Assembly: GCF_020866925.1 (NCBI RefSeq)
Contig: NZ_JAJGAK010000001.1
Span: 806,001-870,000 of the forward strand
Length of the DNA: 64,000 nucleotides
Direction: 5' to 3'
Source of the DNA: Noviluteimonas lactosilytica
GTDB lineage: Bacteria; Pseudomonadota; Gammaproteobacteria; Xanthomonadales; Xanthomonadaceae
Shown piece by piece: positions 9,378-19,035 of the stretch. The first letter of the stretch is position 1. Every line of letters begins with the position of its first letter. A model generated the notes under the pieces. It made no database searches and had not been told where the DNA came from. It was given only the letters and a program-made list of their open reading frames with translations. The position numbers were made by a program, and so were the translations under genes.

Positions 9378-10841
9378 TTACTGAATCAGGATTGCCCGAA
9401 CGAAGGCTTCCTTCGACACCCGATAGTCCGCATGTCCGCCCGGCATGCGCGCGCGCACGTGCGCTTCGTTGCCGTTGACCGACATCAGCATCGCGGTGCG
9501 CGGTTCGTTGTGCATCGTGAACACCTGCAGCATGCGGCCCTGCACGTGCGCCAGGTCGCCCCAGGCCAGGCGTGCGCCCGGCGCGATCGTCGGCGCGGCC
9601 TGCGGCAGCGACGAGGCGTACTTCGGCGCGTCGGTCTTCGGCGTCTGCACGCCGCCCTGCACCGTCGAGACGACCACGTCCGGCGGAGGCTCGGTCACGC
9701 TGCCCACCGCGGGCGCGGCGCCGCCGTTCTCCTTGGTCATCGCGGCGAACGTTGCGCCACCGGCGGCGTCGAGCGGACGTGGCGTGGTGCCGCGCCATTG
9801 CACGGCGACCTTGCCGCTGCCGCGTTCGATCGTGCCCTGCATGCGCAGCATCGCGCTGCCGTTGGCGTGCGCCTGCGCGCGTTCGCTGCTGTGGATCGGC
9901 GTCGCGTAGGTGCCGCCGAACGCGATCTGCCCGCCCTTGTGCGCGAAATCGGTATAGGCCGCGACGGTCTGCGGATCGGCGACGAGTCCGCGCGTTTCGA
10001 GCTGGCGCTGCACCGAGACGAGATGGCGGCCGATGAACGTCCCTTCGTCGATGCCGTCCTGCTTGGCGCAGTACTTGTTGCGCGCGACGACGAAGCCCTG
10101 GTCGGCCACGTCCCAGTGTTCGCTGACCGTCGCGGTCGGCGTGTCGACCAGGCGCAGCAGGCTCGTCGGTTCGGCGAGCGTTTCCTCGCGGTCGAACTGC
10201 ACCCGCGACACGCCCGGCGTATTGAGCACCGCGCGCAGGCTCACGCGACTGTCCTTCTCGCGCCATTCGTAGTCGAGCGTGGTGCGGCCCGCGCCGAGGC
10301 CCATCTCGATCAGTTCGTCGCGCACGAAGTACGCGTGTTTCGCGCACCCTTCCGCTTCGAACGGCGAGGCGCTCAGCGCACCGATCGCACCGAGCTTGCC
10401 CATCGTGGGCTCGACGCCCGCACGCGTGTCGAAGCCTTCGAACGACATGTGCAGCGCATCGACCTCGGCCTTCTTGAGCGAGCTGTCGGCGAGGTTGCGC
10501 AGGTAGAAGCCCCACCCGCCGGGCACGCGCACGACCAGGCGGTCGAACTTCAGCGTGTTGGCGCCGAGATCGTTGTCGGTCGCGGCGGCGTCGGATGCCG
10601 GCGCCACGACTGGATTGGAGAGGTAGAGCGAGACGTCGCTCGCGACCGCGTCGCCGTTCCAGTCGAAGAACACGCGACCCACGTCGGTGTCGCCGTTGTC
10701 GAACGCGACATTGAGGCTGCGCGCGACCAGCGCCTTCGCCTGCTGATGCGCCATGTAACCCACGCCACCCAGGCCAGCCACGACGGCCAGCACTACCCAG
10801 CGCATGCGGCCACCGCCGGCGCGCATCGACGACTTGCCCAT
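9378..10841 (-). CDS. DUF945 (YdgA-like) envelope protein
   Basis: This 487-residue protein has an N-terminal membrane anchor or signal at about residues 13-30 (MRWVVLAVVAGLGGVGYMA). A long beta-rich periplasmic region follows, with the DUF945 pattern: alternating hydrophobic strands and repeated LVDTPT/FDREE-type turns. The last 90 residues (DLAHVQGRMLQVFTMHNEP) are conserved-looking and may be a separate small domain. DUF945 proteins are of unknown function and are suspected to act in envelope homeostasis. The gene converges with the S4 gene across repeat copy 2. Confidence 0.75.
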   Translation of the reverse strand: MGKSSMRAGGGRMRWVVLAVVAGLGGVGYMAHQQAKALVARSLNVAFDNGDTDVGRVFFDWNGDAVASDVSLYLSNPVVAPASDAAATDNDLGANTLKFDRLVVRVPGGWGFYLRNLADSSLKKAEVDALHMSFEGFDTRAGVEPTMGKLGAIGALSASPFEAEGCAKHAYFVRDELIEMGLGAGRTTLDYEWREKDSRVSLRAVLNTPGVSRVQFDREETLAEPTSLLRLVDTPTATVSEHWDVADQGFVVARNKYCAKQDGIDEGTFIGRHLVSVQRQLETRGLVADPQTVAAYTDFAHKGGQIAFGGTYATPIHSSERAQAHANGSAMLRMQGTIERGSGKVAVQWRGTTPRPLDAAGGATFAAMTKENGGAAPAVGSVTEPPPDVVVSTVQGGVQTPKTDAPKYASSLPQAAPTIAPGARLAWGDLAHVQGRMLQVFTMHNEPRTAMLMSVNGNEAHVRARMPGGHADYRVSKEAFVRAILIQ

Positions 10842-10989
10842 CGAAATCCCCTAAGCCCGTTCTCCCCCGAACGGGGACACACGCTATCACGTTGCGTGAA
10901 ATGCGAAGCGGGTCGCAACGCTCGCTTTCCCTCGACCTCACTCGCCCGATGCCACCGTCCGTCGGGCACGAACGGTCATTGCGCCCCGG

Positions 10990-12210
10990 TCATTGCCGTT
11001 CCGCGGCGTCCTCGCGCGCGGGTTCCTTCCGCGCAGTGTTCGCGTCGTCGAGGACGATGGTGTCCTTGCGCGGCTTGTCCGCCCTGGTCGCAGCCGGCTT
11101 CGCGGCAGGCAGCGCCACCTCGCCCTGCTTCGCCTGCTGCGCTGCTTCGACGCGTTCGACCGGCTTGGCGTCGAGCGCCGCCAGCGGGCTGTCGGCCGCG
11201 CACTTCTCGTCGGGGAAGCCGTACTGCGGACGCAATGCGAGTCCGCAGGCGTTGATCGCGTCGACGTTGCCTTCCACCGACGAACACTGGTGTTCGAACG
11301 CGCGGTAGAACGCATCCTCGCGCCGCACGAAGTCCAGTCCGCAGCGACGCACCAAGCGGATGCGGTCGAGGTCTTCCTGCGCGGCGTTGCGTCCGGTGAG
11401 GCCGTACTCGACGAGCTCGTCGTTCGTGAGCAGGCGCAGGCTGCGGTTGGGCACGGTCATCATGAAATCGGCGACCGCCACGCCCGCGCCGTTGCGCTCG
11501 AGGTACGCCTTCATCGAATCGTGCACTTCGTGCAGTTCGGCGCTGAGCTCGGCGCGCGAGGTCGCCTTCGACTGGATGCGGATGATGCGGTGGATGCCGA
11601 CGGGCCCGGAGATCAGGCGGTCGTCGCCGCCGGCGAGCAGCAGCACGCATGCGCTGTGGCACACCGCGCCTTCGCGCACCCAGATCGTCCAGCGCGACTC
11701 GGCCATGATGTCGCCGGCGCGGATCGCGTCCTCGACCTGGCCGCCGCTCGAATCGATGTCGAGGATGCGCTGCTTGATGCCCATGCGCTGCGCCATGTTG
11801 CCGACGCGTTCGACCAGCATGGTGAAGTCGCCGGCGACGCGGCCGCGATAACGCAGGCGCACCACGCCCGAGTCCTTGCACGGCAGCATCGCGTCGAGCA
11901 CGGAGAAGAAGCCGAGGTCGGTGAACGTGGCGCCGTCGCCGGTGCCCACGTAATCGGGGGTGCAACTGATCGAAGCGGTGCCCGACTCAAGCGTCGCATC
12001 CGGCCATTCGGTGGTGCGCGCGATATCCGCCTTCCGCTTCTTCGGCGCAGGCGCGTCGACCGACACCGCGCCGAAGTCGGCGCTGTTGTCGGCGCTGCCG
12101 CTGGTCTGCGGCGCAGGCGTCTTCGGCGGAGGGGGCGCATCCGCGGCGCAGGCCGCCAGCAGGCTGGCGACGAGGACCGCGAACGTCGCACGCAGCAAGG
12201 GCAGTCGCAT
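10990..12210 (-). CDS. COG3904-like lipoprotein with ClpP/crotonase-type fold
   Basis: This 406-residue protein has a lipoprotein signal with a lipobox ending at Cys21 (LAAC). After a Pro-rich linker, the ClpP/SppA-like core shows DSSGGQV (about 153-159), then CHSAC with Ser186, and GIHR with His207. These are placed where the nucleophile and general base of Clp-type proteases would be. I infer a membrane-attached serine peptidase-like protein in the periplasm; catalysis is unproven and it may be inactive. The C-terminal 60 residues are charged and Lys/Ala/Glu-rich. The family (predicted periplasmic protein) is poorly studied. It diverges from the aminotransferase gene. Confidence 0.72.
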   Translation of the reverse strand: MRLPLLRATFAVLVASLLAACAADAPPPPKTPAPQTSGSADNSADFGAVSVDAPAPKKRKADIARTTEWPDATLESGTASISCTPDYVGTGDGATFTDLGFFSVLDAMLPCKDSGVVRLRYRGRVAGDFTMLVERVGNMAQRMGIKQRILDIDSSGGQVEDAIRAGDIMAESRWTIWVREGAVCHSACVLLLAGGDDRLISGPVGIHRIIRIQSKATSRAELSAELHEVHDSMKAYLERNGAGVAVADFMMTVPNRSLRLLTNDELVEYGLTGRNAAQEDLDRIRLVRRCGLDFVRREDAFYRAFEHQCSSVEGNVDAINACGLALRPQYGFPDEKCAADSPLAALDAKPVERVEAAQQAKQGEVALPAAKPAATRADKPRKDTIVLDDANTARKEPAREDAAERQ

Positions 12211-12360
12211 GGGGCGCAATCGTCGGGGGAACAGTTGCGGGCCAGTGTAGGCGCTGGCGGCCGTGAAGGACGGAATCCCCCGTGAACCATCGGGCATTCC
12301 TGTCCGTTCCCGCACGATGCACGCGTTGATCCGGAGGTTCACGCCACCCGGAGCGAATTC

Positions 12361-13671
12361 ATGGACATCAATCGCCGTCGCTTGCTCATCGCTCCGGTCG
12401 CGCTGGGCGGCGCCGTCGCCGCTGGTGGCCTGCTCGGCGCGCTGGCCGCGGAAACCCGGCCGTTGCCCGACCTGTCGACGTGGGAGGCGATCCGCGCGCA
12501 GTTCGAACTCGACCCGGGCCTCGCGCACTTCGCGAGCTTCTTCATCGCGAGTCATCCGGCGCCCGTGCGCGACGCGATCGAAACCTGGCGGCGCGCGATG
12601 GACCACAACCCCTTCCACGTCATCGAGCACGGCATGTTCGAGGGCGACGATGCCAACGTGCCGCTGAAGGTGCAGACGGCGATCGGGCAATACGTCGGCG
12701 GCCGCGCGGAAGACATCGCGCTCATCCGTTCGACGACCGAAGGCCTGTCGCTGGTCTACCACGGCCTGCCGCTGAAGGCGGGCGACGAAATCCTGCTCAC
12801 CACGCACGACCACTATTCGCACCACGAATCCGCGCGCCTGTCCGCCGAACGCAGCGGCGCAGGCGTACGTCGCGTGAAGTTGTACGACGATGCATCGACC
12901 GCGAGCGTCGACAGCCTCGTGTCGAACTGGCTCGCCGGCATCGGCCCGAAGACGCGCGTGGCCGGCATCACCTGGGTGCATTCGAGCACCGGCATACGCT
13001 TGCCCGTGCGCGAGATGGCGCGCGCATTGAAGGCGAAGCACCCCGACGTGCTCATCGTGCTGGACGGCGTGCACGGCATCGGCGCGGTCGACGAAACCAT
13101 CGCGACGACCGGCATCGACTATCTTGCCGCCGGCACGCACAAGTGGATGTTCGCGCCGCGCGGCACCGGCGTCGTGTGGTCGAGCGGCGACGGCTGGGCG
13201 CGCCTGCGACCGCTGGTGCCGAACTTCACCGAGTGGGAGTCGTACAACGCGTGGGCCGAAGAACGCCCGATCAACGGGCCGACGACCGCCTCGCGCATGG
13301 CGCCCGGCGGCTTCCACGCGTTCGAGCATCAGTGGGCGATGGGCGCGGCGTTCGAGATGCACCAGGCGATGGGCCGTGCGCGCGTCGCGGGCCGCATCCG
13401 CGAGTTGAACGACCGCATCAAGCAACAATTGAGCGGGAACCCGAAGATCAAGGTGCATACGCCGCGCTCGGGTGATCTCTCGGCGGGCATCGTCGCGTTC
13501 GAGATCGACGGCATGAAGCCGGAAGACGTGGTCAAGCGGCTGGGCGAACAGAAGATCGTCGCGAGCACGAGCCCGTACGCCGTGTCCTACGCGCGCCTGG
13601 CCGGCAGCCTGGTCAACACGCCCGAGGAAGTGGACCGCGCGACGCGCGCGGTGCTGCAGCTCGCCGGTTGA
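12361..13671 (+). CDS. Exported class V aminotransferase-fold protein
   Basis: The 436-residue PLP-dependent protein belongs to the isopenicillin-N-epimerase / cysteine-desulfurase fold. The PLP-binding Lys is K261 (AAGTHKWMF) and the cofactor Asp is D235 (VLDGVHG). The N-terminus NRRRLLIAPVALGG has three arginines before a hydrophobic stretch, resembling a Tat signal, which suits export of a folded PLP enzyme. It may be an epimerase, desulfurase or lyase acting in the periplasm; the substrate is unknown. The ATG at 12361 is used because the export-like signal begins there. Confidence 0.8.
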   Translation: MDINRRRLLIAPVALGGAVAAGGLLGALAAETRPLPDLSTWEAIRAQFELDPGLAHFASFFIASHPAPVRDAIETWRRAMDHNPFHVIEHGMFEGDDANVPLKVQTAIGQYVGGRAEDIALIRSTTEGLSLVYHGLPLKAGDEILLTTHDHYSHHESARLSAERSGAGVRRVKLYDDASTASVDSLVSNWLAGIGPKTRVAGITWVHSSTGIRLPVREMARALKAKHPDVLIVLDGVHGIGAVDETIATTGIDYLAAGTHKWMFAPRGTGVVWSSGDGWARLRPLVPNFTEWESYNAWAEERPINGPTTASRMAPGGFHAFEHQWAMGAAFEMHQAMGRARVAGRIRELNDRIKQQLSGNPKIKVHTPRSGDLSAGIVAFEIDGMKPEDVVKRLGEQKIVASTSPYAVSYARLAGSLVNTPEEVDRATRAVLQLAG

Positions 13672-13689
13672 GCGCCGGGCAATCGCGCG

Positions 13690-14154
13690 TCAGGCCACCC
13701 AGCGGCCGCTGCGCAGGCCCGCGAGCAGCGTGATCGCATCGGGCTCGTCCTGCTGCTGGAGCGCAGGCACGGGCTTGATGCGGGTGGGCGGCGACAACAA
13801 CCAATCGAGCGCGTCGGTGGTCGTCGCGAAACGGCGGAACTTGAATTCGCGCGCTTCCGCGAGCTTCTCCACCGCGACATTGATGCGCGCGCCTTCGGGA
13901 TAGAGATACGCGACGCGGCAGCCCCGCAACTTGCGTTCGCTCGCCAGGCGGCGCGCGTACTCGGCGCTCGTCTCGAGCGATTCGTTCGGACAACTCGCGC
14001 CGATCATGTCGACGAGGATGCGATACGGACGACCGTCTTCCATCTGTGCGATCGTTTCATCGAGCGCGGCGTTGCGCTCCTCGACCCACACCAAGCCCCA
14101 CAGTGTGCAGACGATCAGGCCCAGATACTGGTTGACTTCGACTTCGTACGCCAT
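13690..14154 (-). CDS. Hypothetical STAS/SpoIIAA-like protein
   Basis: This 154-residue protein has no signal peptide. Its first 120 residues alternate strands and helices (YLGLIVCTLWG, then YRILVDMIGAS and GCRVAYLYPEG). This resembles the STAS/SpoIIAA-like fold used by small regulatory or membrane-associated proteins. The last 30 residues are Gln/Asp-rich. Function is unknown. It converges with the aminotransferase gene, 18 bp from its stop. Confidence 0.6.
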   Translation of the reverse strand: MAYEVEVNQYLGLIVCTLWGLVWVEERNAALDETIAQMEDGRPYRILVDMIGASCPNESLETSAEYARRLASERKLRGCRVAYLYPEGARINVAVEKLAEAREFKFRRFATTTDALDWLLSPPTRIKPVPALQQQDEPDAITLLAGLRSGRWVA

Positions 14155-14303
14155 GGCGTGGCCCTCGCTACGCGCCCGACGCCCCCTGCATTGGATGCGC
14201 GCGCCGGCATAGTGTCCGCTCGCGGGCGATCGAAAATGCGCCGCCTGTCATGTTGTCCTGCGCTTGTGTGGATTGACGCACAGTTTCCGCTGAACGCCCT
14301 GAA

Positions 14304-14504
14304 TCAGTGATGCGCCGCATCGCCCTCTTCGTTCTCGACGACTTGCTGCATCAGCGACATCCCCGCGGCGGTCAGGCTGATGCCCTGCTCGCTCACGTCG
14401 ACCAGGCCGGATTCCTTCAGCGCCGTCACGATGAACGGGAAGATCGGTTCCTTCCGCTCGAGGGCGTCAAGGATGAACAGGTATTCGTAGTCGGTCGGGG
14501 ACAT
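14304..14504 (-). CDS. Small conserved-looking hypothetical protein
   Basis: The gene encodes 66 residues beginning MSPTDYEYLFILDALERKE. The middle (ALKESGLVDVSEQGISLTAA) looks like a helix-turn-helix or winged-helix fragment, and the tail is acidic and His-ending. The start at 14504 is supported by a TAGGAT -10-like box about 25 nt upstream and by a well-formed ORF that stops cleanly. Function is unknown. Confidence 0.5.
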   Translation of the reverse strand: MSPTDYEYLFILDALERKEPIFPFIVTALKESGLVDVSEQGISLTAAGMSLMQQVVENEEGDAAHH

Positions 14505-14724
14505 TGTTCCGTCGATCCAGCCATTGCTGGGGTCGCATCCTAGGGTGCGAATGGTGAGAGGGAAGTGAGAGAAAACCGCGCTAAACCCCTGAAATTCAGC
14601 CTGAACACGCACATTGCGAAGCGCGACCGAAGCTGAACGATCGCGATGGTGCGTCAACTCGCGCGAAGCGGGCGCGTTTGCACCGACACGCGCGGCGCCC
14701 TGCCGCGCCCCATGGAGCCCCCCG

Positions 14725-15264
14725 ATGAAGCAGTCCCCGATGAAGTATCGCGTCCTCGCCGCCGCGTTGCTGGTGCTCGTGCCCGCGGCTTCCACCCTCG
14801 CCGCGGAGCCCGCGGAAGGCGCCCGTTCGCACCGAGGCATGCACGGCGGCCTCGAGCGTTTCGACACCGACGGCGACGGCCGCATCAGCCGCGCCGAATT
14901 CGACAAGGCGAGCGCCGAACGCGAAGCGCGCATGGCGCAGCACCCGGAGCGTGCGGAACGCGCCGGCAAGAAGCAGCACGCGCCGCTCGACTTCAACGCG
15001 CTCGACGCCAACCGCGACGGTTACGTCGTGCGTTCGGAAGTGACCGCGTACCACGAGCGCATGCGCCCGCAGCGCGAGGCCGAACGCCAGGCGCGTTTCG
15101 ACGAGCGCTTCAAGACCGCCGACCTCAACAAGGACGGCAAGCTGAGCCGTGTCGAGGTCGACGAGCACATGGGCCGCCTGGCCGATCGCTTCGCCTGGAT
15201 CGACGAGAACCGCGACGGGTTCCTGACGCGCGCGGAACTCGCGGCCGGTCGCGACCGCCGCTAG
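14725..15264 (+). CDS. Secreted protein with four EF-hand loops
   Basis: The 179-residue protein has a signal peptide (about 1-28, MKQSPMKYRVLAAALLVLVP). Four EF-hand calcium loops follow: DTDGDGRISRAEF, DANRDGYVVRSEV, DLNKDGKLSRVEV and DENRDGFLTRAEL. Each has Asp/Asn at positions 1, 3 and 5 and Glu at 12. The linkers are Arg/Glu-rich helices. It probably binds Ca2+ in the periplasm or outside, buffering or sensing it. An ATG at 14740 is a possible alternative start. It ends 7 bp from the converging phosphodiesterase gene. Confidence 0.88.
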   Translation: MKQSPMKYRVLAAALLVLVPAASTLAAEPAEGARSHRGMHGGLERFDTDGDGRISRAEFDKASAEREARMAQHPERAERAGKKQHAPLDFNALDANRDGYVVRSEVTAYHERMRPQREAERQARFDERFKTADLNKDGKLSRVEVDEHMGRLADRFAWIDENRDGFLTRAELAAGRDRR

Positions 15265-15271
15265 TTGCCGG

Positions 15272-16495
15272 TCAACGCAGCGCGGGCACGAACGTGTCCG
15301 CGCTGCCGTCGTGCGGTTGCGGCGCAACGCCGAGCAACCGCGCGAGCAACGGATACACATCGACGTTGTCGATCACCGGCAACGTCGCCCCCGCTTTGAA
15401 CGCCGGTCCGTTCGCCACGAACACCGCGCGCATCGACGGCAACGCCGGATCGAAGCCGTGCGAACCGCGTGCGTGCTCGGGGCGCTTGCCGATCTCCTTG
15501 CGCTCGATCGCATCCCAGCCTTCGTCCATCTGGCAGACGATCGGCGCCACGCGCGGATGCGTGCCGTAGTGCCATTGCGGCGGCATCGCGTCTTTCTTCC
15601 AGCAGGCGTAATGATCGTGGCGAGCGAGCAGCGTCGCTTCCGCTTCGCGCTCGCGACCCGCGACCGGCGCGAACGTCACGACCTGTCCGTTCGCGATGCG
15701 CGTGGCGTCGCGCGCATCGACCATGTCCTCCACCGCGATCGCATGCCCCGGCGCCACTTCGGCCATGCCGTGGTCGGAGACGATCACGAGGTTGACGCGC
15801 TCGCGCAGGCCTCGTACCTGCAACTCGTCGACGAGACGGCCGATCGTTGCGTCGATCTTCGCGATGTCGCGCGCGACTTCCGGCGAATCCGGGCCGAAGC
15901 CATGGCCCGAATCGTCGAGCAACTCGAAGTACATCGTCGCCAGTCGCACATCGTCTTTCGAAGCGAGCCACTGCACGACCTGGTCGACGCGCGCATCGTC
16001 CGGCACGCGCTCGTCGTACGCACGCCAATGCGTCGGCCGCACGCCGCGCACCGGCGCCTGCGACCCCGGCCAGAACATCGTCGCCGTGCGCAGGCCCGCG
16101 CGCTCGGCAGTGACCCAGATCGGCTCCGCGCCGTTCCACCAGCGCGCATCGCCCGCGTTGGTTTCGTTGCCCGCCTTGAACGCACCGATCGCCGGATCGC
16201 GCATCACGTTGTGCACGATGCCGTTGCGATCCGGACGCAAGCCGGTGACGAGCGCCCAGTGGTTCGGGAAGGTCAGCGCGGGATACGACGGGCGCATGCC
16301 TTCGGCGCGCACGCCTTCCGCCGCGAGCTTCGACAGGTTCGGCGTGAGTCCTCGGTCGAGGTAATCGCTGCGGAAGCCATCGATCGATACGAGCACGACC
16401 GCGGGCGCGGACGCGGGGACAGGCGTGGTCGTCGCGCAGGCGGCGAGCGTCGTGCAGACCAGCAGGGCCAGCACGGCCCGGATCGAGTGCGTCAT
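15272..16495 (-). CDS. Nucleotide pyrophosphatase/phosphodiesterase-like lipoprotein
   Basis: The 407-residue protein belongs to the alkaline phosphatase superfamily (NPP branch). A lipobox ends at Cys20 (LAAC). Asp39 (VSIDGF) and Thr75 (LTFPNH) fit the zinc ligand and nucleophile of NPP enzymes, and later HGM and HYA segments supply histidines. It should cleave phosphodiester or pyrophosphate bonds of external nucleotides from the outer face of a membrane. The start at 16495 has a TATCAT box only 6 nt before it, which hints at a leaderless mRNA. It diverges from the NTF2-like gene with 45 bp between. Confidence 0.85.
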   Translation of the reverse strand: MTHSIRAVLALLVCTTLAACATTTPVPASAPAVVLVSIDGFRSDYLDRGLTPNLSKLAAEGVRAEGMRPSYPALTFPNHWALVTGLRPDRNGIVHNVMRDPAIGAFKAGNETNAGDARWWNGAEPIWVTAERAGLRTATMFWPGSQAPVRGVRPTHWRAYDERVPDDARVDQVVQWLASKDDVRLATMYFELLDDSGHGFGPDSPEVARDIAKIDATIGRLVDELQVRGLRERVNLVIVSDHGMAEVAPGHAIAVEDMVDARDATRIANGQVVTFAPVAGREREAEATLLARHDHYACWKKDAMPPQWHYGTHPRVAPIVCQMDEGWDAIERKEIGKRPEHARGSHGFDPALPSMRAVFVANGPAFKAGATLPVIDNVDVYPLLARLLGVAPQPHDGSADTFVPALR

Positions 16496-16540
16496 GCGTT
16501 CATGATAGAGGCCACCCGGCGACAACTTCGAGGAACCCCG

Positions 16541-17086
16541 ATGACACATGCGTCCGCTCTTCCCTTCGCGTTGCTGCTCGCTGCCGCGGCGCCCGCCTTC
16601 GCGCAGACACCCGAAGCAACGCCGCCGGCCCCGACCTTCAGCGCCGAGGAATGCAAGGTGTGGGATCGCGAGCTCGCGTTCGCCGACTCGGTGACGAAGC
16701 ACGATGCGAAGGGCTTCAACGACTTCCTCCACGAAGGCGCCGTGTTCAACGCCACCAGCCCGCGACCGACGCGCGGCCGGGAAGCGATAGCGAAGGAGTG
16801 GGCGGGAATCATCGACGGCTCCGCGGTGGTGCTCACGTGGTATCCGACGATCGTCGTCATCGGCGGAGAAGACGACATTGCGTTCTCCAGCGGGCCCGCG
16901 CTGCTCGAATCGCCGAAGCCGAAGCCCGGGGAGCGCCCCGGCCTGGTCCACTTCACTTCCACCTGGCATCGCGGCGACGACGGCACGTGGCGCCTGTTGT
17001 TCGACGCCGGCAGCCGGCCCCACCCGGCGAGCGACGAGGAAGTGGCCGCTTTCCGCGCGGGCCGCAAGGCGTGCCCGGTGCGATAA
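16541..17086 (+). CDS. Secreted NTF2/SnoaL-like (DUF4440-type) protein
   Basis: The protein has 181 residues, with a signal peptide of about 21 residues ([13 protein letters not shown]). The rest is a small cone-shaped alpha+beta fold typical of DUF4440: an N-terminal helix ([15 protein letters not shown]), a strand-loop segment ([15 protein letters not shown]), and a Trp-rich strand ([20 protein letters not shown]). Such proteins may bind small molecules or act as isomerases. It begins with an AGGAA-type site at 16530. The stop is 29 bp before hutU, and the hutU -10 overlaps its end. Confidence 0.75.
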   Translation: MTHASALPFALLLAAAAPAFAQTPEATPPAPTFSAEECKVWDRELAFADSVTKHDAKGFNDFLHEGAVFNATSPRPTRGREAIAKEWAGIIDGSAVVLTWYPTIVVIGGEDDIAFSSGPALLESPKPKPGERPGLVHFTSTWHRGDDGTWRLLFDAGSRPHPASDEEVAAFRAGRKACPVR

Positions 17087-17087
17087 T
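17079..17087 (+). promoter_or_regulatory. Extended -10 promoter element for hutU
   Basis: TGCGATAAT is an extended -10 (TGN plus GATAAT at 17082-17087) overlapping the stop of the upstream gene. Transcription would start near 17094, leaving a 22-nt leader with a GGAG-type site at about 17105. No good -35 is present, as expected for an extended -10. Confidence 0.5.
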
Positions 17088-17115
17088 CGCGGCTTTCCGC
17101 AGTCCGGAGCCGACG

Positions 17116-18780
17116 ATGTCCACCCGCAAGGATCCCAGCCGCACCATCCGCGCCCCGCGCGGCAGCCAGCTCAACTGCAAGTCGTGGCTGACCGAGGCGC
17201 CGTTCCGGATGCTGCAGAACAACCTCGATCCCGAGGTCGCTGAAAATCCGGCGGAACTCGTCGTGTACGGCGGCATCGGCCGCGCGGCGCGCGATTGGGA
17301 GTGCTACGACGCGATCATCGAGTCGCTCAAGCAATTGGGCGACGACGAAACCTTGCTCGTGCAGTCGGGCAAGCCGGTCGGCATCTTCCCGACGCACGCC
17401 GATGCGCCGCGCGTGCTGCTCGCCAACTCCAACCTCGTGCCGCACTGGGCGACGTGGGAACACTTCAACGAACTCGACCGCAAGGGCCTGATGATGTACG
17501 GCCAGATGACGGCCGGTTCATGGATCTACATCGGTTCGCAGGGCATCGTGCAGGGCACGTACGAGACGTTCGTCGAAATGGGTCGCCAGCACTACAACGG
17601 CGACCTCACCGGCAAGTGGATCCTCACCGCGGGGCTGGGCGGCATGGGCGGCGCGCAGCCGCTCGCCGCGTCGCTCGCCGGCGCGTGCTCGCTCAACATC
17701 GAATGCCAGCAGTCGCGCATCGACATGCGCCTGCGCACGCGCTACGTCGACGAACAGGCGACGGATCTCGACGACGCCCTCGCGCGCATCGAGAAGTACA
17801 CCGCCGCCGGCGAAGCGAAGTCGATCGCGCTGCTCGGCAATGCCGCGGAAATCCTGCCCGAACTCGTGCGCCGCGGCGTGCGCCCGGATGCGGTGACCGA
17901 CCAGACCTCGGCGCACGATCCGGTGCACGGCTACCTGCCGATCGGTTGGAGCGTCGACCAGTGGCTGCGCATGCAGACCGAAGATCCGGGCCGCGTGCGC
18001 GATGCCGCGAAGAAGTCGATGCGCGTACACGTCGAAGCGATGCTCGCGTTCGAGGACATGGGCATCCCCGTGTTCGACTACGGCAACAACATCCGCCAGA
18101 TGGCGAAGGACGAAGGTTGCGCGAACGCGTTCGACTTCCCGGGCTTCGTGCCGGCGTACGTGCGTCCGCTGTTCTGCCGCGGCGTGGGTCCGTTCCGCTG
18201 GGTCGCGCTGAGCGGCGATCCCGAGGACATCTACAAGACCGACGCGAAGGTGAAGGAACTCATCGCCGACGATGCGCACCTGCATCGCTGGCTCGACATG
18301 GCGCGCGAGCGCATCAGTTTCCAGGGCCTGCCCGCGCGCATTTGCTGGGTCGGCCTGGGCTTGCGCCACAAGCTCGGCCTCGCGTTCAACGAGATGGTGC
18401 GCAACGGCGAACTGAAGGCGCCGATCGTCATCGGCCGCGACCACCTCGACAGCGGCAGCGTCGCCTCGCCGAACCGCGAAACCGAAGCGATGAAGGACGG
18501 CAGCGACGCCGTCAGCGACTGGCCGCTGCTCAACGCGATGCTCAACGTCGCCGGCGGCGCGACCTGGGTGTCGCTGCACCACGGCGGCGGCGTCGGCATG
18601 GGTTACTCGCAGCACTCGGGCGTCGTGATCGTGTGCGACGGCTCGGAGGAAGCCGACAAGCGCATCGCGCGCGTGTTGTGGAACGACCCGGGTACCGGCG
18701 TCATGCGACACGCGGATGCGGGGTATGACATCGCGAAGCAGTGTGCGAAGGAGCAAGGGTTGAAGTTGCCGATGGTTTGA
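17116..18780 (+). CDS. hutU: Urocanate hydratase
   Basis: The 554-residue length is normal for this enzyme. It hydrates urocanate to 4-imidazolone-5-propionate, the second step of histidine breakdown, using tightly bound NAD+. Family blocks include [15 protein letters not shown], the NAD-binding [13 protein letters not shown], the CxxCR-like cysteine near [10 protein letters not shown], and the C-terminal [11 protein letters not shown]. There is no hutH next to it; hutF and hutI are about 8.5 kb downstream. Confidence 0.96.
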   Translation: MSTRKDPSRTIRAPRGSQLNCKSWLTEAPFRMLQNNLDPEVAENPAELVVYGGIGRAARDWECYDAIIESLKQLGDDETLLVQSGKPVGIFPTHADAPRVLLANSNLVPHWATWEHFNELDRKGLMMYGQMTAGSWIYIGSQGIVQGTYETFVEMGRQHYNGDLTGKWILTAGLGGMGGAQPLAASLAGACSLNIECQQSRIDMRLRTRYVDEQATDLDDALARIEKYTAAGEAKSIALLGNAAEILPELVRRGVRPDAVTDQTSAHDPVHGYLPIGWSVDQWLRMQTEDPGRVRDAAKKSMRVHVEAMLAFEDMGIPVFDYGNNIRQMAKDEGCANAFDFPGFVPAYVRPLFCRGVGPFRWVALSGDPEDIYKTDAKVKELIADDAHLHRWLDMARERISFQGLPARICWVGLGLRHKLGLAFNEMVRNGELKAPIVIGRDHLDSGSVASPNRETEAMKDGSDAVSDWPLLNAMLNVAGGATWVSLHHGGGVGMGYSQHSGVVIVCDGSEEADKRIARVLWNDPGTGVMRHADAGYDIAKQCAKEQGLKLPMV

Positions 18781-18856
18781 GGGTGATTTTTCTCGGGTTG
18801 AAGAATTCGGCTGACGTCACCTTGCGTGCCCCGGTCGACATCTGGAGAATCGCCAA

Positions 18857-18985
18857 GGTCTGGTCGGCTCGTCCGACATCTGAAGACCTCCGCTAGGCCG
18901 CAAGGTAGTAACGGAGGCAGGACCAGCGAGGCGATGACAAGTCTGCTCGGCCCTTAAAATTGGGCCCCGCTTCGGCGGGGCCATT
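18857..18985. other. Candidate structured RNA or cluster of three hairpins
   Basis: Three stems follow one another after hutU. The first runs from GGTCT (18857) to AGACC (18888) with an inner GTCGG/CCGAC. The second pairs CCTCCG (18887-18892) with CGGAGG (18912-18917). The third is GGCCCCGC, loop TTCG, GCGGGGCC (18963-18982). The last stem could end a plus-strand RNA or serve as the terminator of the PemK-like gene on the minus strand. No ORF explains the region. Confidence 0.35.
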
Positions 18986-19035
18986 GTCTTTCTGGCCTCC
19001 AATTCCCTCGTCATTGCTCGCATCAGCGTTGACGC

